Part shown: positions 1 through 11,027 of the stretch, piece after piece | Numbering within the stretch: the stretch's first letter is position 1 | Layout: every line of letters begins with the position of its first letter | Source of the DNA: Phialocephala subalpina | Taxonomy: Eukaryota; Ascomycota; Leotiomycetes; Helotiales; Mollisiaceae | DNA length: 64,000 bases | Assembly: GCA_900073065.1 (NCBI GenBank) | Contig: FJOG01000007.1 | Coordinates: 34,076 to 98,075, forward strand | Direction of reading: 5' to 3' | Made by a program: the position numbers and the translations under genes | The notes under the pieces: generated by a model | Databases searched by the model: none | What the model was told of the DNA's origin: nothing | The model's input: only the letters and a program-made list of their open reading frames with translations

Positions 1-560
1 TTTTTTTAAAATTTAAAATGAATTTAATATATAAAAAATAATTATAATAATATTATATAAAATTCTTAAAAAAATTTATTTATATTAAATAATTGCGAGT
101 ATTTATATTAATTATATACTTTTTAATATATAAAAAAAAAACTTTTTATTTTCTAAAAATAATTAAATATTTTAATTTATTTTATATATATTTAATTATT
201 TTACGCGATAATTATCGAATTAATTCAATTTATTAATTAAAACGAAATAATTTATAATTAAATTTTTATTTATTACTCTTTTATAATAATTAATATTATT
301 AAAAATAATAATACTTTGGTAAAATATTATTGCGATCAAGAATTCGATGGATTCGCATATATCGGAAAATATAATAGGGTCTACCGGTGTAATTGGGTTT
401 CTAAAAGATAGGTTTAAGGGTATCACGCCTTTGAAAGGGTATGGCACTAAGAACCCGTGATTTTCTGATCTGAATTTAGAGAATCCCGAGATATTTGGGG
501 CCGAAATTTTAGGGGAGATAAAATCTATGATCGGATTGCCATTCAAAATTTGATTTCTAT
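1..560. repeat. AT-rich, RIP-like island
   Basis: Most of the first 350 bases are A or T, with long A/T runs and only scattered CG. Base composition returns to normal by about 350-560. No gene can be read in it; the 114-codon minus-strand frame at 220-564 matches no family I recognise. It resembles the RIP-degraded islands elsewhere in this window and is probably the edge of an old transposon. Confidence 0.6.
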
Positions 561-965
561 ACATGTAAAGGAGGATGGACGCCGATTTTCACAGGTTAAT
601 GAACTTGATTTAAACTTTGTATTCTTGATTTTCCTCGAGGACGGAGTCCTGCCGGTTAAAGCAAAAGTTTGGATCCCTGTCTTCGTCTTACCTACTTCGA
701 AGTAAAGTTGTTCGGACCTCGGAACCAACGGCACTTGTCTTGTCTACCGGGATCATATGGGAATTTTGACCAGGTTCATGAACCCCGCACAGCAACGTTT
801 GTTGCATGCACGATATGCACTGGTGATGCTGCCAGCTCAGTTGATTTCGCACCTGGAGGAGTTCAACAGCATCTTCTTCCATAAAGCGGTCGACTCAACA
901 CGTCCATTTTATAGACTTCTACGTCTCCGCTTTGCCAGCTTCAAAATTGCTTTTCAGAGGCAGTC

Positions 966-2378
966 ATGCGGGCGACTATAGCTCCCTCTTCTCCCCTGAT
1001 TTGCTTGCTGGTATTGTTCGGTATCATCAAAGCTACTGAAGGCGATTCTGATGTCCAATCTTACCCAAGCACAATCACTTCTCAATACTGTATCATTGGC
1101 GGCGGATCCAGCGGCACCTACGCAGCAGTTCGACTGCAACAACTCGGAAGGACGGTTACTTTGATAGAGAAGGAGTCACGCCTTGGTGGGCATGTCAACA
1201 CGTATTCCGACCCTGTCACTGGAGACTCGTTCGACTACGGAGTAATCACTTTCGACAATATTTCAGTTGTCACCGATTATTTCGATTACTTGGATGTCCC
1301 TCTTGCGCCGCTCACCTATAGCAGTGCCACGATCTTTATCGACTTCGCAAATGGTAGCATAGTCCCAGACGCTTCCCTTCCTCAAGGGAATTCAACAGCT
1401 GCATTCATCAAATACATCGACCTCGTGGATGACGAGTACTCGTATCTTCCAAATGGTTTCAACCTCCCCTCGCCAGTACCGGAAGATCTATTGATGACAT
1501 GGGGTGACTTCCTCGAGAAGTATGATCTTGGTGATTTAGCTTTCACAGCTTTTACTTTTCTCGAGGGCGTCGGAAATATTCTTGCTCAGCCTACACTGTA
1601 CATTTTGAAGTACCTTGCGAAGGTTACAGTGGAAAATATTCTGGGAGAGAATACATTTCTTTCAACGGCACACCAAAGTAATCAGGAGCTTTACAATAAG
1701 GCGCTCGCGAAGCTTGGTACGAATGCGCTTATCAGCAGCAACGTAACTCACGTTGCTCGGGACGAGGATGGTGTCAACGTTTTTGTCTCCAGTCCTGTCG
1801 GCCGAAAGCTCGTCCATTGCTCGAAACTACTCATCGCAATCCCGCCCACAATTGACAATCTGAAATTTCTAGACCTGCACCTTGAAGAAGAGGCTTTGTT
1901 CGGTCAATTCAACCACAGTTATTACTGGGACGGCGTCATCCGAAACTCCGGCATCCCAGACTCTGTTTCTTTGCAAAATGTTGATCTAGCGGCGCCATAT
2001 GCAATACCGCCCATGCCAGGAATATACGCGATATCCTCCGCTGGACTTCCGAATTTGGCAACAGTATACCATACTAGCCCATATACGCTCTCTGATGAAG
2101 AGGTCAAGGCCGAGATCCTTGCTACAACAGCAAGACTTGTCAAGTCGCTGGGTTATCCGCAGGCAAATGGGACAATGGAACTTGTTGGTTTCAATAACCA
2201 CGCGCCTTTCGAGCTTACTGTCTCCACAGACTCAGTGAGGAATGGATTTTACACAAAGATGAATGAGCTGCAGGGAAAAAGAAACACGTTCTGGACTGGA
2301 GCGGCATGGCAGGCTCAAGACTCGAGCCAGATCTGGAATTGGACGGAGCACACCCTTCTGCCGCAGCTTTTGCTTTGA
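966..2378 (+). CDS. Secreted FAD-dependent oxidoreductase (amine-oxidase / cyclopiazonate dehydrogenase-like)
   Basis: Single-exon gene of 470 codons. Residues 1-26 form a hydrophobic signal peptide. A Rossmann dinucleotide site follows at about residues 42-50 (CIIGGGSSG), then the acidic ribose-binding residue (TLIEKE) and a flavin-contact segment (RLGGHVNTY), as in the NAD(P)-binding-8/amine-oxidase fold. Fungal proteins of this shape are often annotated beta-cyclopiazonate dehydrogenase-like, but the substrate cannot be read from sequence. Several N-x-S/T sites fit a secreted flavoprotein. The neighbour at 2800-4120 is a dead O-methyltransferase, so this may be the survivor of a small metabolite locus. 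The ATG at 966 is the first in frame and gives the signal peptide. Confidence 0.85.
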   Translation: MRATIAPSSPLICLLVLFGIIKATEGDSDVQSYPSTITSQYCIIGGGSSGTYAAVRLQQLGRTVTLIEKESRLGGHVNTYSDPVTGDSFDYGVITFDNISVVTDYFDYLDVPLAPLTYSSATIFIDFANGSIVPDASLPQGNSTAAFIKYIDLVDDEYSYLPNGFNLPSPVPEDLLMTWGDFLEKYDLGDLAFTAFTFLEGVGNILAQPTLYILKYLAKVTVENILGENTFLSTAHQSNQELYNKALAKLGTNALISSNVTHVARDEDGVNVFVSSPVGRKLVHCSKLLIAIPPTIDNLKFLDLHLEEEALFGQFNHSYYWDGVIRNSGIPDSVSLQNVDLAAPYAIPPMPGIYAISSAGLPNLATVYHTSPYTLSDEEVKAEILATTARLVKSLGYPQANGTMELVGFNNHAPFELTVSTDSVRNGFYTKMNELQGKRNTFWTGAAWQAQDSSQIWNWTEHTLLPQLLL

Positions 2379-2799
2379 TATCTAGGGTGGAGATATGTAG
2401 CTGGGGCTCGCAGAGCGCAGATGGGCAAGATAAATGCAAGGCAAAATGACAGTGGTGAAAAACAAAAAGGGGAGATTAGACCAACGGGTGTGATATCAGG
2501 GGAAGAGGAACGTACCTATGGAAACAAATACGACATGGGGAAGGACTGCTATGATTAAAGCAATTTACAGCCCATTAGATGTCTATGGAGCTGTAAAGTT
2601 CAAGACTGTTTCCACCGAATGAAGTCGCAACCCTATATTTATATTGCACTTGCTTATATCCTAAGTCGACCTTCCACACAAGCTCCAGATACACCCGGGA
2701 CTCTCCACACCCGAAACAATTGCATACCAGCGCTTTCAAGCAAAGTCTGGAATCCTGCCTCGCTTCGCTCTTTCCCATCCGTCGTCATCACACACTAAT

Positions 2800-4120
2800 C
2801 TAAAACTGCAGCTAGAAATCCGCCTCCCCAACTCTCCGAGGAAAGACCATCTCGCACATCAGCACCCGCGAATCCGGCCCCATTACTTTCGCGAGCTACG
2901 AAAGAATCTTGATGCAGACAGGATCGGCATAATCATGCATAACCATTCGCATGAAACAAGCCTTTGCACCTTTCACAGATTGCTCGGTCCGGAAGTCATG
3001 GCACTTGCACCACATCCTCTGGCAATGCCTTGCTTGCCGTTGCCATTTGTATAACATCTGGTAGATCTTGTACCACGCACTTTCTTGGGTCAAGCTCTGG
3101 ATGTTTATCCAGGATCTGCTTCAGAACAGTTCCATGACCACCTCCAATATTCACTAATTGTATTTTGTTTTTGTTTTTATCATCGGTGCTCCTAAGAACA
3201 CTGAAATCGAAATGTTCCACACTGGAATAGCCGCGTCAAGACCAGACATACCGACGTGAAAAGTTGCGACCTTCGATGGGTCTTAGGACATAATGGCCCA
3301 TACTAGTGTTCCGCCTTGCTTGTGTGTCCACGTATATAGATTAGACAACGGATTATCAGGCTCATGCGCGTACTGGAATTGATTGCGGGCATCAAATTAG
3401 TCGTCGAAGTTGTGCATGTTTTTAACCCACACGTCATGCCTATACTTCAAGTGTGAGCCAAATAAAACGAAAAGGGATCTGGGATAGGTTCACATTGCAA
3501 GGAACAGCTGCCCTGGACCTGGGCGAGAAGTGAGGTACGAGAGCGAGAATTTAGTATGCTTGTAGTCGCCCCTATCCGAACGAGTCTGATCGAGGAATCC
3601 GGTGGCCACTACGCGGCCGGTATAGTTCAGTTCTCGCTCGAGGCAATTCAACTGATGGCAAGAACCGAGTCCTCACCTAGGATTCGACCCATCCGTTCTA
3701 AATCACAGAATTAGCGTTCATCATCGATTTAGGGCTCAGTCAGTCTAACCTAGCAATGATTCCTGCGCTCCTGTTTGCTTTTCGCGAGGTATCCAAGTGA
3801 AATCGACCCCGTAGTTGGAATTGCTTCGAGCACTTTGAGGTTGATGAAAGTGTGGATGGCGATGACCTCCGCCATCTGAAGACTCATTAGTGTCTCTTCT
3901 CGAAACTCGAGACTAGGGGACATGTAATCAAGCCATGGTAGTTTGGCACCTGATCCGGAGAGATCGATGACCGCGTGATGTTTTTCGCTCTCTGGATGAT
4001 TTGAACTCGGGACATGTGGCCACCAAGATCGGGAGCGGTGCTATCGTTTTCTGCGATATTGGTGAGATCAAATACGAGGGATTGGAGTTCATCCGGCGTT
4101 GGGAGAGACGGCAAGGCCAT
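2800..4120 (-). pseudogene. Decayed O-methyltransferase (sterigmatocystin OMT-like)
   Basis: Minus-strand relic readable only in pieces. An N-terminal block lies at 3900-4120. A helical block follows at about 3775-3895 (SLQMAEVIAIHTFINLKVLE), then VATGFLDQT near 3600 and YLTSRPGPGQLF near 3510. The SAM-binding core LVNIGGGHG is at about 3140-3160 and the C-terminal DSRVLMCEMVFPRR near 2850. Order and spacing match fungal class II SAM-dependent O-methyltransferases, but the pieces lie in different frames with many stops, so there is no functional product. It runs tail-to-tail with the FAD oxidoreductase. I see no strong RIP signature here; the decay looks like ordinary indels and stops. Confidence 0.8.
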
Positions 4121-4578
4121 TGTTGATTTTTGCTTGACACAAAGTGCGACTCAGATGTCCTCATGATGAGATTGAGAAATGAAGTGAAGTAACCATGACC
4201 TTTCGATAGCTCACTGCACGCCGATACGGGGGCAAAGCATTCTCGATAGGATAGGACTCACTCGATGTCTGATGGTCGCATGAATGCATGCACGCATCTT
4301 CTTTGAGGATTGTCATGTACTGTAGCTCAGTGGGCGCCTATCAAGGTAGAGAACAGCTCGGTGTTGGAACCAAATGGGTGTACAACTTCCTCTTGCAGCT
4401 GCAAGCAGAGATGTGGGTGCGGCAGCATAAAAAGGGGTTGCTTTAGCGAGTAGTTGAGCCGAATCAAAAAGCAATAGGGATGCACGAAAATTCGCGTCTC
4501 CCAATTCACGGACGCGACGAAAGTCAACCTCGAACAAGAGACATTGTCCTCCTCGCTAAAGCTAAAGTCCGAGCCAAT

Positions 4579-5034
4579 ATGGCAGACCTAGCTACCGAAT
4601 CCCCGCCATCTGCGATCCAAGCTGGGACGAGCATCTATACCGACGAAAACGACCTAAAGGAAGATCTCGAGAACTGTTTCAGCAGCCTTCAAAGCGACGG
4701 ATCATTTGCTCTATTCGAAATCTAGGTATCTGCATCAAAAGATGGTGGTCTCGTTAGCCTCCTTTTCAATGATCACGATGCACAGCGAATCACTAATGCA
4801 AGCTACGCTGCCCCAATTGGCCAAGGCGAAGAAACTCTTGTGGATATGAGCATTCGAGAAACTTGGGAATTGTCGCCGGAGAACTTCGAAATTCGAAATC
4901 CAGCCTGGATTCCTTTCCTGAACACGGTTGTGGCTAAAGTCAGTACAGGTATGGGAGTAGATGCTACAGGGAAAAGTGCTTCGGCGGAGTTGTACAAGAC
5001 AATGGCCATCCGAACTCTCATCTCCGAGTCCTAG
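4579..5034 (+). pseudogene. Truncated 2OG-Fe(II) oxygenase-like protein, N-terminal part only
   Basis: From ATG 4579 one frame encodes a start followed by LKEDLENCFSSLQSDGSFAL, stops at TAG 4723-4725, and in the same frame resumes to 5034 with GGLVSLLFNDHDAQRI, PIGQGEETLVDMSIRETWEL and AELYKT. This order is what I recall from the N-terminus of the large fungal proteins with a 2OG-Fe(II) oxygenase (prolyl-hydroxylase-like) domain, normally 800-1000 residues. The iron-binding region that should follow AELYK is absent. An intron could hide the TAG, but the missing downstream part still makes this a fragment. Confidence 0.55.
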
Positions 5035-5622
5035 TCACAGAACAAAACTGAGCACTGAGACACGATCCTCCCGCCCCCTTCCCGAAACAACCCACGTTCT
5101 CAGCTCCCCTTCATCACGTGCAAGTCACAATCTCGGCATCTGCTCTGAACAAGGTATATCCCCCTTTCTCCTTAACCGATCGACTTGATGTCGACCCACC
5201 AACGCTCCACAATCAAAGCCATCAGAAAACAAGCTTTACTAAGCTTTTAGTGCCTGATGAACGACATAGTTTCTCTTAATTTGGGTGGGACCTGACGCAA
5301 GTTGACGGGTTGAAATTTGGAATAGGGGCGACGACGAGTCATTGGGGTGTTTGATGTGTCTTTGGGATTTCCTCTGGAGTTGCCTCGGGAAGTTTCCAGG
5401 CGGCGACGAGAGTGATGCTCCCCTGGAGAGGATATGGTATAGGGGGAGAGAAGAGGCTCACTTGTGGGGGTGGTCCGTCAATATCAGTTGTGAACCCGGG
5501 ACTTGTGAAAATGCTCACGGAAAATAAAATCGGTAGACGTAATATAGACACAGACATCAAACGCTGCAATTGGTATCATATATACAAAAGAAAACAGATT
5601 AACCCATGATTTCCAACCCACC
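5035..5622. other. Intergenic, no supported gene
   Basis: It contains short frames only. A stretch near 5290-5340 reads DLTQVDGLKFGIGATTSHWG on the plus strand and could be a tiny relic of another gene; I could not assign it. Confidence 0.4.
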
Positions 5623-7068
5623 TCAAGCAAGCCAACTCTTCTGCTGCGCAGTAAAGTCCTCCTTCCCTCCTACCAAGCTCCTCAAAGAATCACTCCGATC
5701 ACTCCTCGAATCTTCCCTCCTCGGCGTCGTGTTCCCCGTCCTCGAATCTTGGGAATCCTCACTGTCCATAACCACCGTCTGACTAACAACAATATCCCCA
5801 AAACCACCTACAGCCGCTCCCTTCTTTGAAAAGTTCTTTCCCACGGAAGCTCCATTCCCTATTGGTAACGCATCCAAATTTATCCTCCCCAATCCATCCA
5901 TCCTTATACTCTGTGCTCGCGCTCTCTCCTCTCCTGATTTGAATCTTCGCAATGCGTTTTCGTTTTCCGAGAATTTCGAACCTTTCATTCCAACACTGCT
6001 TTTTACAAGCGCTTTTCGTGTCGAGATGTAGATTATGACGTCGATGATACCGCAGCATGCCATCAAACTTCCCGCTATGGGAAAGAATACCAAAGGTGGA
6101 GTTTTGCCTGCCATCGAGGAGACGCGCGCTGCTGCAAGTGGGAGGGTGAGCGCGACGTAGGCGAAGGGGTAGACGACCATGTAGCGGGCTGTTTTTAGGA
6201 TTCGTTGTCTAGAAATGGCGAAGGCGTTGTTGGATTGGGAGATGATGGTTGTGGTTGTTGTAGCCGAGTGCTTGAATTTCAAGTGGGAGGTTGGGTTCTG
6301 GTTTGAGCCGGAAGAGAAGGAGGGGTTGGAGAGGGAGCTGTTGGTGAGGCGGCCGCGGAGGAAGAAGAAGGTGCTGATGTAGATTACCAGGGAGCCGAGT
6401 TGGGAGACGAAGATCCAGAGGTAGTGGAGGTATAGGCGCTCGCTCTCATGTGTGTCACTGATCCAGCACTTTGGAAGTTGTTAGCCACTTGCTCATTTTG
6501 GGATATTGGGAAGACTTACCCAAGCTCCAGCTGGGACGAAGAAGTCGTCTTTACTAAGTATTGGACCAATTGCTGTCAGGAGCAAGCAAAATGCCCATAG
6601 ACATACTACTGCCGCTACGAAGGTTTTGTGGCGAATTTGTTTCTGCGCAACGAGATTGACGAATGTGTGAACGGCGATAGCTAGTACCCAGAGTCCAGAC
6701 GACATGTCCCCAATTTGAATAAGCCATCCCTGAGCGAAGCATTGCGTGTTTGGCCCAATCAGTTTCCCTTGCGCCAACCAATGAAACGATATCAAGAAAC
6801 TCAGAGCTTGCTGGAAATCGGCGAGAAGGAGGTTGTAGATGAGGACGAAGACTTGGTTCTTATGGATAGGCTGGTCGTAGTATCGCTTCCAGTATACCAT
6901 GCGATATGTGATGAAGCTCATCAACGTAAAGGTCGAAATCGTAGACACCAACCCAAACAATCCCATAGCAATCATGCCATTGCGTATGTCGTCCGGCAAG
7001 GGATCTAGAGATGTGTTCGAGTATGCTGAAGCCATTGACGCTGAAAACTGCCAAGGCAGGGATCCCAA
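5623..7068 (-). CDS. Fungal seven-transmembrane receptor (GPCR, Git3/cAMP-receptor-like)
   Basis: Two exons, 6520-7068 and 5623-6468, joined across a 51-bp intron (6469-6519, donor GTAAGT, acceptor AAAG) give 464 residues. The first exon holds helices 1-5, for example MIAMGLFGLVSTISTFTLMS, VFVLIYNLLLADFQQALSFL and FVAAVVCLWAFCLLLTAIGP. The join creates the motif GAWCWI before helix 6 region LYLHYLWIFVSQLGSLVIYI. Exon 2 has a further helix pair and a Ser/Arg-rich cytoplasmic tail of about 120 residues with many potential phosphorylation sites. The DQPIHKNQVFVLIYNLLLAD region is typical of fungal plasma-membrane G-protein-coupled receptors. The ligand is unknown; class assignment (Git3-like versus other fungal classes) is not certain. 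Confidence 0.85.
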
Positions 7069-8450
7069 TGCTTGTGGAGAACGCCCAAGGCTGGGGACGA
7101 AACTTTAATAACACAACGTTGACAGTGGCAGCGGCACAAACAGGCGCGTGGCGTTTTTAGATGGAAGCAAAATTTGAGTAAGACCTAGTACTTCTTAACT
7201 GACTCGATGTAAAGGAGTGTGGTATGTGCTTGCAATGTGGAGTGGAGCAATAAGCACTAGTACCGTCGTCCAGATGGGTCTTTATGGCGCGAAATATGAA
7301 TGAGGCTGCCCGTGCTTGATGTCAAGACAAGATTTTGGACGATCAGCCGTTCGAAAACTTTTTCGAGATAGGCATCCCTTCTTAACTTAACTAATACAGA
7401 GCGGGGAGAAAGGCCCAGAGAACTGCAGTACGTTGGGTGTGTTGGCTGGACTGCGATTGCCTCCTAATTGTGGAGAGGCGTTTGGGCAAGAAGGAGAAAG
7501 GTCCTGAAGAGGAAGGACATCCTGTAACTTGGGACTCGAGAAACAAAGAGGTGAGACATATCCATTAGGTACTCGCTTCAGACTATGCCATTCATCCGTG
7601 ATCCTGTCAGAGAACCAGGGGCAAGCCGCTGTGTTTTAGTCACGCCAAACCTCGTGTGCAATTCTCCGAGATGATCCAACTTGTGCAGAATAGCCAAGCA
7701 GGGCCATTGGTCGATCTTCTCCAGCTGGCGAGTGATGGGTTTTCGAACGCTCACGGCTAGGGACGACCTAACAACGACCACACACAATCAAGATCGTTCC
7801 GAGCCGCAGTTCGGCCTCTCGAACGTCGAGCGTTGCTGTCACGCGGCAACGTCTGTATATCTCAAACCTCGGCGCCTTCGAGTATCTGGAATTCTCGTTC
7901 TTGGGACTCTAGGTTCTCCGCGCTTCACCCCGCCGTCGTGGTCGACGCTGCGCGTTCATCTAATTGACTTCAACCAGAAGACTCCAGACCTACGACGGAA
8001 CGTTGGGGAAACAGGCCCTGAAAATATATTACCTACATCAATATTGTATTATTAATGGTTACCGGAACGGATGGTACTTCGTACGATGCATTGTCTGCAT
8101 GCAGTGCACTATCCGGGTTCCTGCAAGGCTCTTCCCAGGGAGAGGATCTTGGTCGGCCAAATGGTATGGTACGAAGTATGCTGGGTTTATCTGTCATCGA
8201 TATCGTGCGCATCTTGCCTCCCAAGACGGTTGAATCTCGTCGAGATGGGGTATCGATATGGGCGACGTCCAGAGACTATCGCTCACTCCGTTGCCCCTGA
8301 ATCCTGAACAAGGTTCTCCGTCTCGAAGATGCCTAGCGTCTCTTCTTCCGGCCCGAGTGATGCTGACCCTGGTTAGCTTCAGAAACGGCTAGCTCCACCC
8401 ACCAGAAAATTTCGACCTTTGAGGAATGCTAGGAATTCGCCTAAACTTTG
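7069..8450. other. Intergenic, no supported gene
   Basis: The bases just upstream of 7068 are the receptor promoter. Beyond that I see only short overlapping frames on both strands without recognisable motifs. Composition is normal until about 8450. Confidence 0.5.
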
Positions 8451-8885
8451 GCATGAAATACATATTATAGTTGGAATTTAGAATCCGAGGTCAAATTCTC
8501 GATTTTGTAGTATTGTAATTAATAAATCCGTGTTTTTTTTTTGTAAATATATTATTAGAATTAGAATTCTTTTAATAATAATTTAAAATCCTTTAAAATA
8601 ATTTTTATATTTTCTTTTTAATAATTTAAAGAGTATTTTAATAAGAGAGCGAGGGAATTACAAAATCGTAATAAACTAATCAATTTAAAGTATTAATTAA
8701 AATATTATAAATATTAAATCGTAAATTTTTTATTAATTAGAAAATATAATTTTTCTTATTTCCAAGGAAAATTCAAAATCCTCTAAGTAAGAGACCTCTT
8801 AGAGAATTTTGAACTTTAATTATAGAGGTGGAAAATATTATGTTTTTAATTTAGTATAATAAAGTTTAAACATAGCACACGGCTC
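8450..8885. repeat. AT-rich, RIP-like island
   Basis: About 430 bases of strongly AT-rich DNA dominated by TTTAAT/AATAAT words, with sharp return to normal composition at both edges. There is no readable coding relic and I found no clear terminal repeats. It is likely an RIP-mutated transposon fragment. Confidence 0.55.
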
Positions 8886-11027
8886 GTCTAACCGAAATCT
8901 TCCACGCCTCCATGGTATCTCTAGCACCTCATCCGAAAGACGCAAGATCGACTCTCAGACCTTCCCAGTCGCGTGTGAGAGCCACGTGTAGCAGATGGAC
9001 GGCGCGTTATGTGGCCAAGGCTTTGATTCGAATCCCAAATCTAAAATTTACGCCATCAGTAAGATTACCGATTTTGTTTCGTGCTTACGGATAAATTATG
9101 CCTGGAGGACGAGCCACTGGTCGATGCTGCAATCACGAGGCAGGACTTCTTTGCTACTAAACACTTTAAAGTCGCTGCCGTGTAATTTTGAAGTCAGAAG
9201 GATGAGAAGGGGTTGGGAAAGTGCGTGCTGAAGGTGCGGTGCAAAGCACAGCCCACGATATCGCCATTGAAGGAGGCCAGGGGACAATTTTCTCTATCGA
9301 AACTTCTGCTCCGAATGATGAAGTACCAGCATCGCACCGACTCTCTCTGTCCATCTTTTCCCCCATTTTCTTGCGATATCTATCGATTGGCTCATATTTT
9401 TGGAGTTCTGTATCTCGATCTTCATGCGATGTCTCATGTTCCTGTCGGTACTCTTGAGATGGGTCCTTACGGTGGATTGTACAGTGCAAGTACGTTGACC
9501 CTCGTCGGCGGAGGAAACAAAATCTTCAGCCGATGAGCATCATCATCATCTCAAATGCATGATATGGCGATCCTGATAAGGGGAAACTTTGTTTTCGAAA
9601 GCAGTAAAGTCATCCGCCAGAGTGCCGATAGCTGGAGGAGTCCGGACGCAAAGTTTGTTTGAAGTTCGTCTCAACCTTCGGGCTTATTCATGAGGTGGTT
9701 GACCATCACTTGCAATTGAATTTTAGAGCTTCGAATCGTACGTGATATCGCGTGGAGGAAGCATTTCCCGTCATCCAATTCAATTACGGTACTAGGCGGG
9801 AGCTCTGATGAACCGCATCAAACGTCAAGAGCGTCTGATTGCAGAGCCGCCAAGTCCATCGCGAAGTCTGGTATGAGGAGAATCGAGAAACACAAATCAC
9901 TCTGGGCAAACCTTCATCGCAATCTCTTGTTGTCCACATGCTCAAAGATCAAGATATCTCCAATACTCGCACTGATGAACCGTCCAATAATTCGTTGTTG
10001 AGAAGCATCCAATTTCATGCGCCGATGTTCAAAAATTGAATCCGTTGAGTGTCCGGACATCATCCAAACAACCATTGCATTAATTCTCGGGGATAAGAAA
10101 CACACTTCAAGTTTCACGAACTTCGCCCTGCTCGAGGAGTGAGTCTTTATCATCATGATAAACTGCCGAGAAGTTGAGTAACACCGATGCGTAGGGTCCA
10201 TAAGCTTGTTTCAATCATCCAGACCAACGTCAATCTTCAAAACCGCCAGAAAGCGGCTGCTGGCATCGGCATCCAGAAATGTCTGAAATGTGCATCGGAA
10301 GTGTTCATCAGTCATGACGGACCGATAAGGGGCAGGGAAGGAGGGAGAATTTTCACCCGCAGTCGCACAAAAGAGGAGACCAATCCCCGCCAGTCCCGCT
10401 CCTCCGCGTTTCCTCCCCAGCTCCACCCAATCTCCGTCCGCCTGCGCCCCTTGCGCCCCATAAAACGTCCTCGCTTGCGATTCTGAGTCCTGACAACCAA
10501 CGACGTCGCCCCCTTTTCTCAGTCAGGAAACGATTACACGTCACATTTAGTGACGTTTTAGCATGCTGCACCAGTGCAGACGATCTCTTCACGGAATCTT
10601 CTAACGGCATATCTAAGATCTGGTGCTTACTTAATTTCCTCTTTTCTAGAAATACGACTGGTCCGGACCTTTAAGACGTCGCTGTCGCGTCTTTAAAAAA
10701 GGCCGAGATTCCTTTAACGTCACTGCAAAATGCAGACTTGATCCTTGTAGAAGAAGAATTGGTGGATGTTGTGTTGAGGTAGGGGCTGGTGAGGGGAAGT
10801 AAAGCTTCTTCCTCCACTCTCCAGGTTTACCCCATTCTTATGTTTATGCTATGATCCAATTTTCGCGCCGTTTTGTTGCGCAATGCGGGCATCTGTGGGA
10901 CTATCTCCTCTTTCATAACGCTTGTCTGCTGCTGTCAGGCCATTTTTGTGAATTATCTTCTCGCTCTTGCATCAAGTTTCCCCAGGAAAACGAAACCCGT
11001 GTTTCTGGAACGAGTTTCAATATAAGC
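8886..11027. other. Long intergenic region, no supported gene
   Basis: More than 2 kb with only short frames, several overlapping on opposite strands (for example 9166-9540 and 10187-10610) and none showing family motifs or frame-consistent introns. The last part holds the promoter and 5' leader of the MFS gene, including C/T-rich stretches near 10390-10460 and 10800-10830. Confidence 0.5.

Noticed and set aside
1..560. AT-rich start considered as mitochondrial DNA or a centromere core
   Set aside because: No mitochondrial gene or tRNA is visible, and the stretch is short and followed directly by nuclear-type genes; an RIP island is simpler.
9213..9540. Overlapping 107-codon frames on both strands
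   Set aside because: Neither has motifs, introns or neighbours that fit; both cannot be real.
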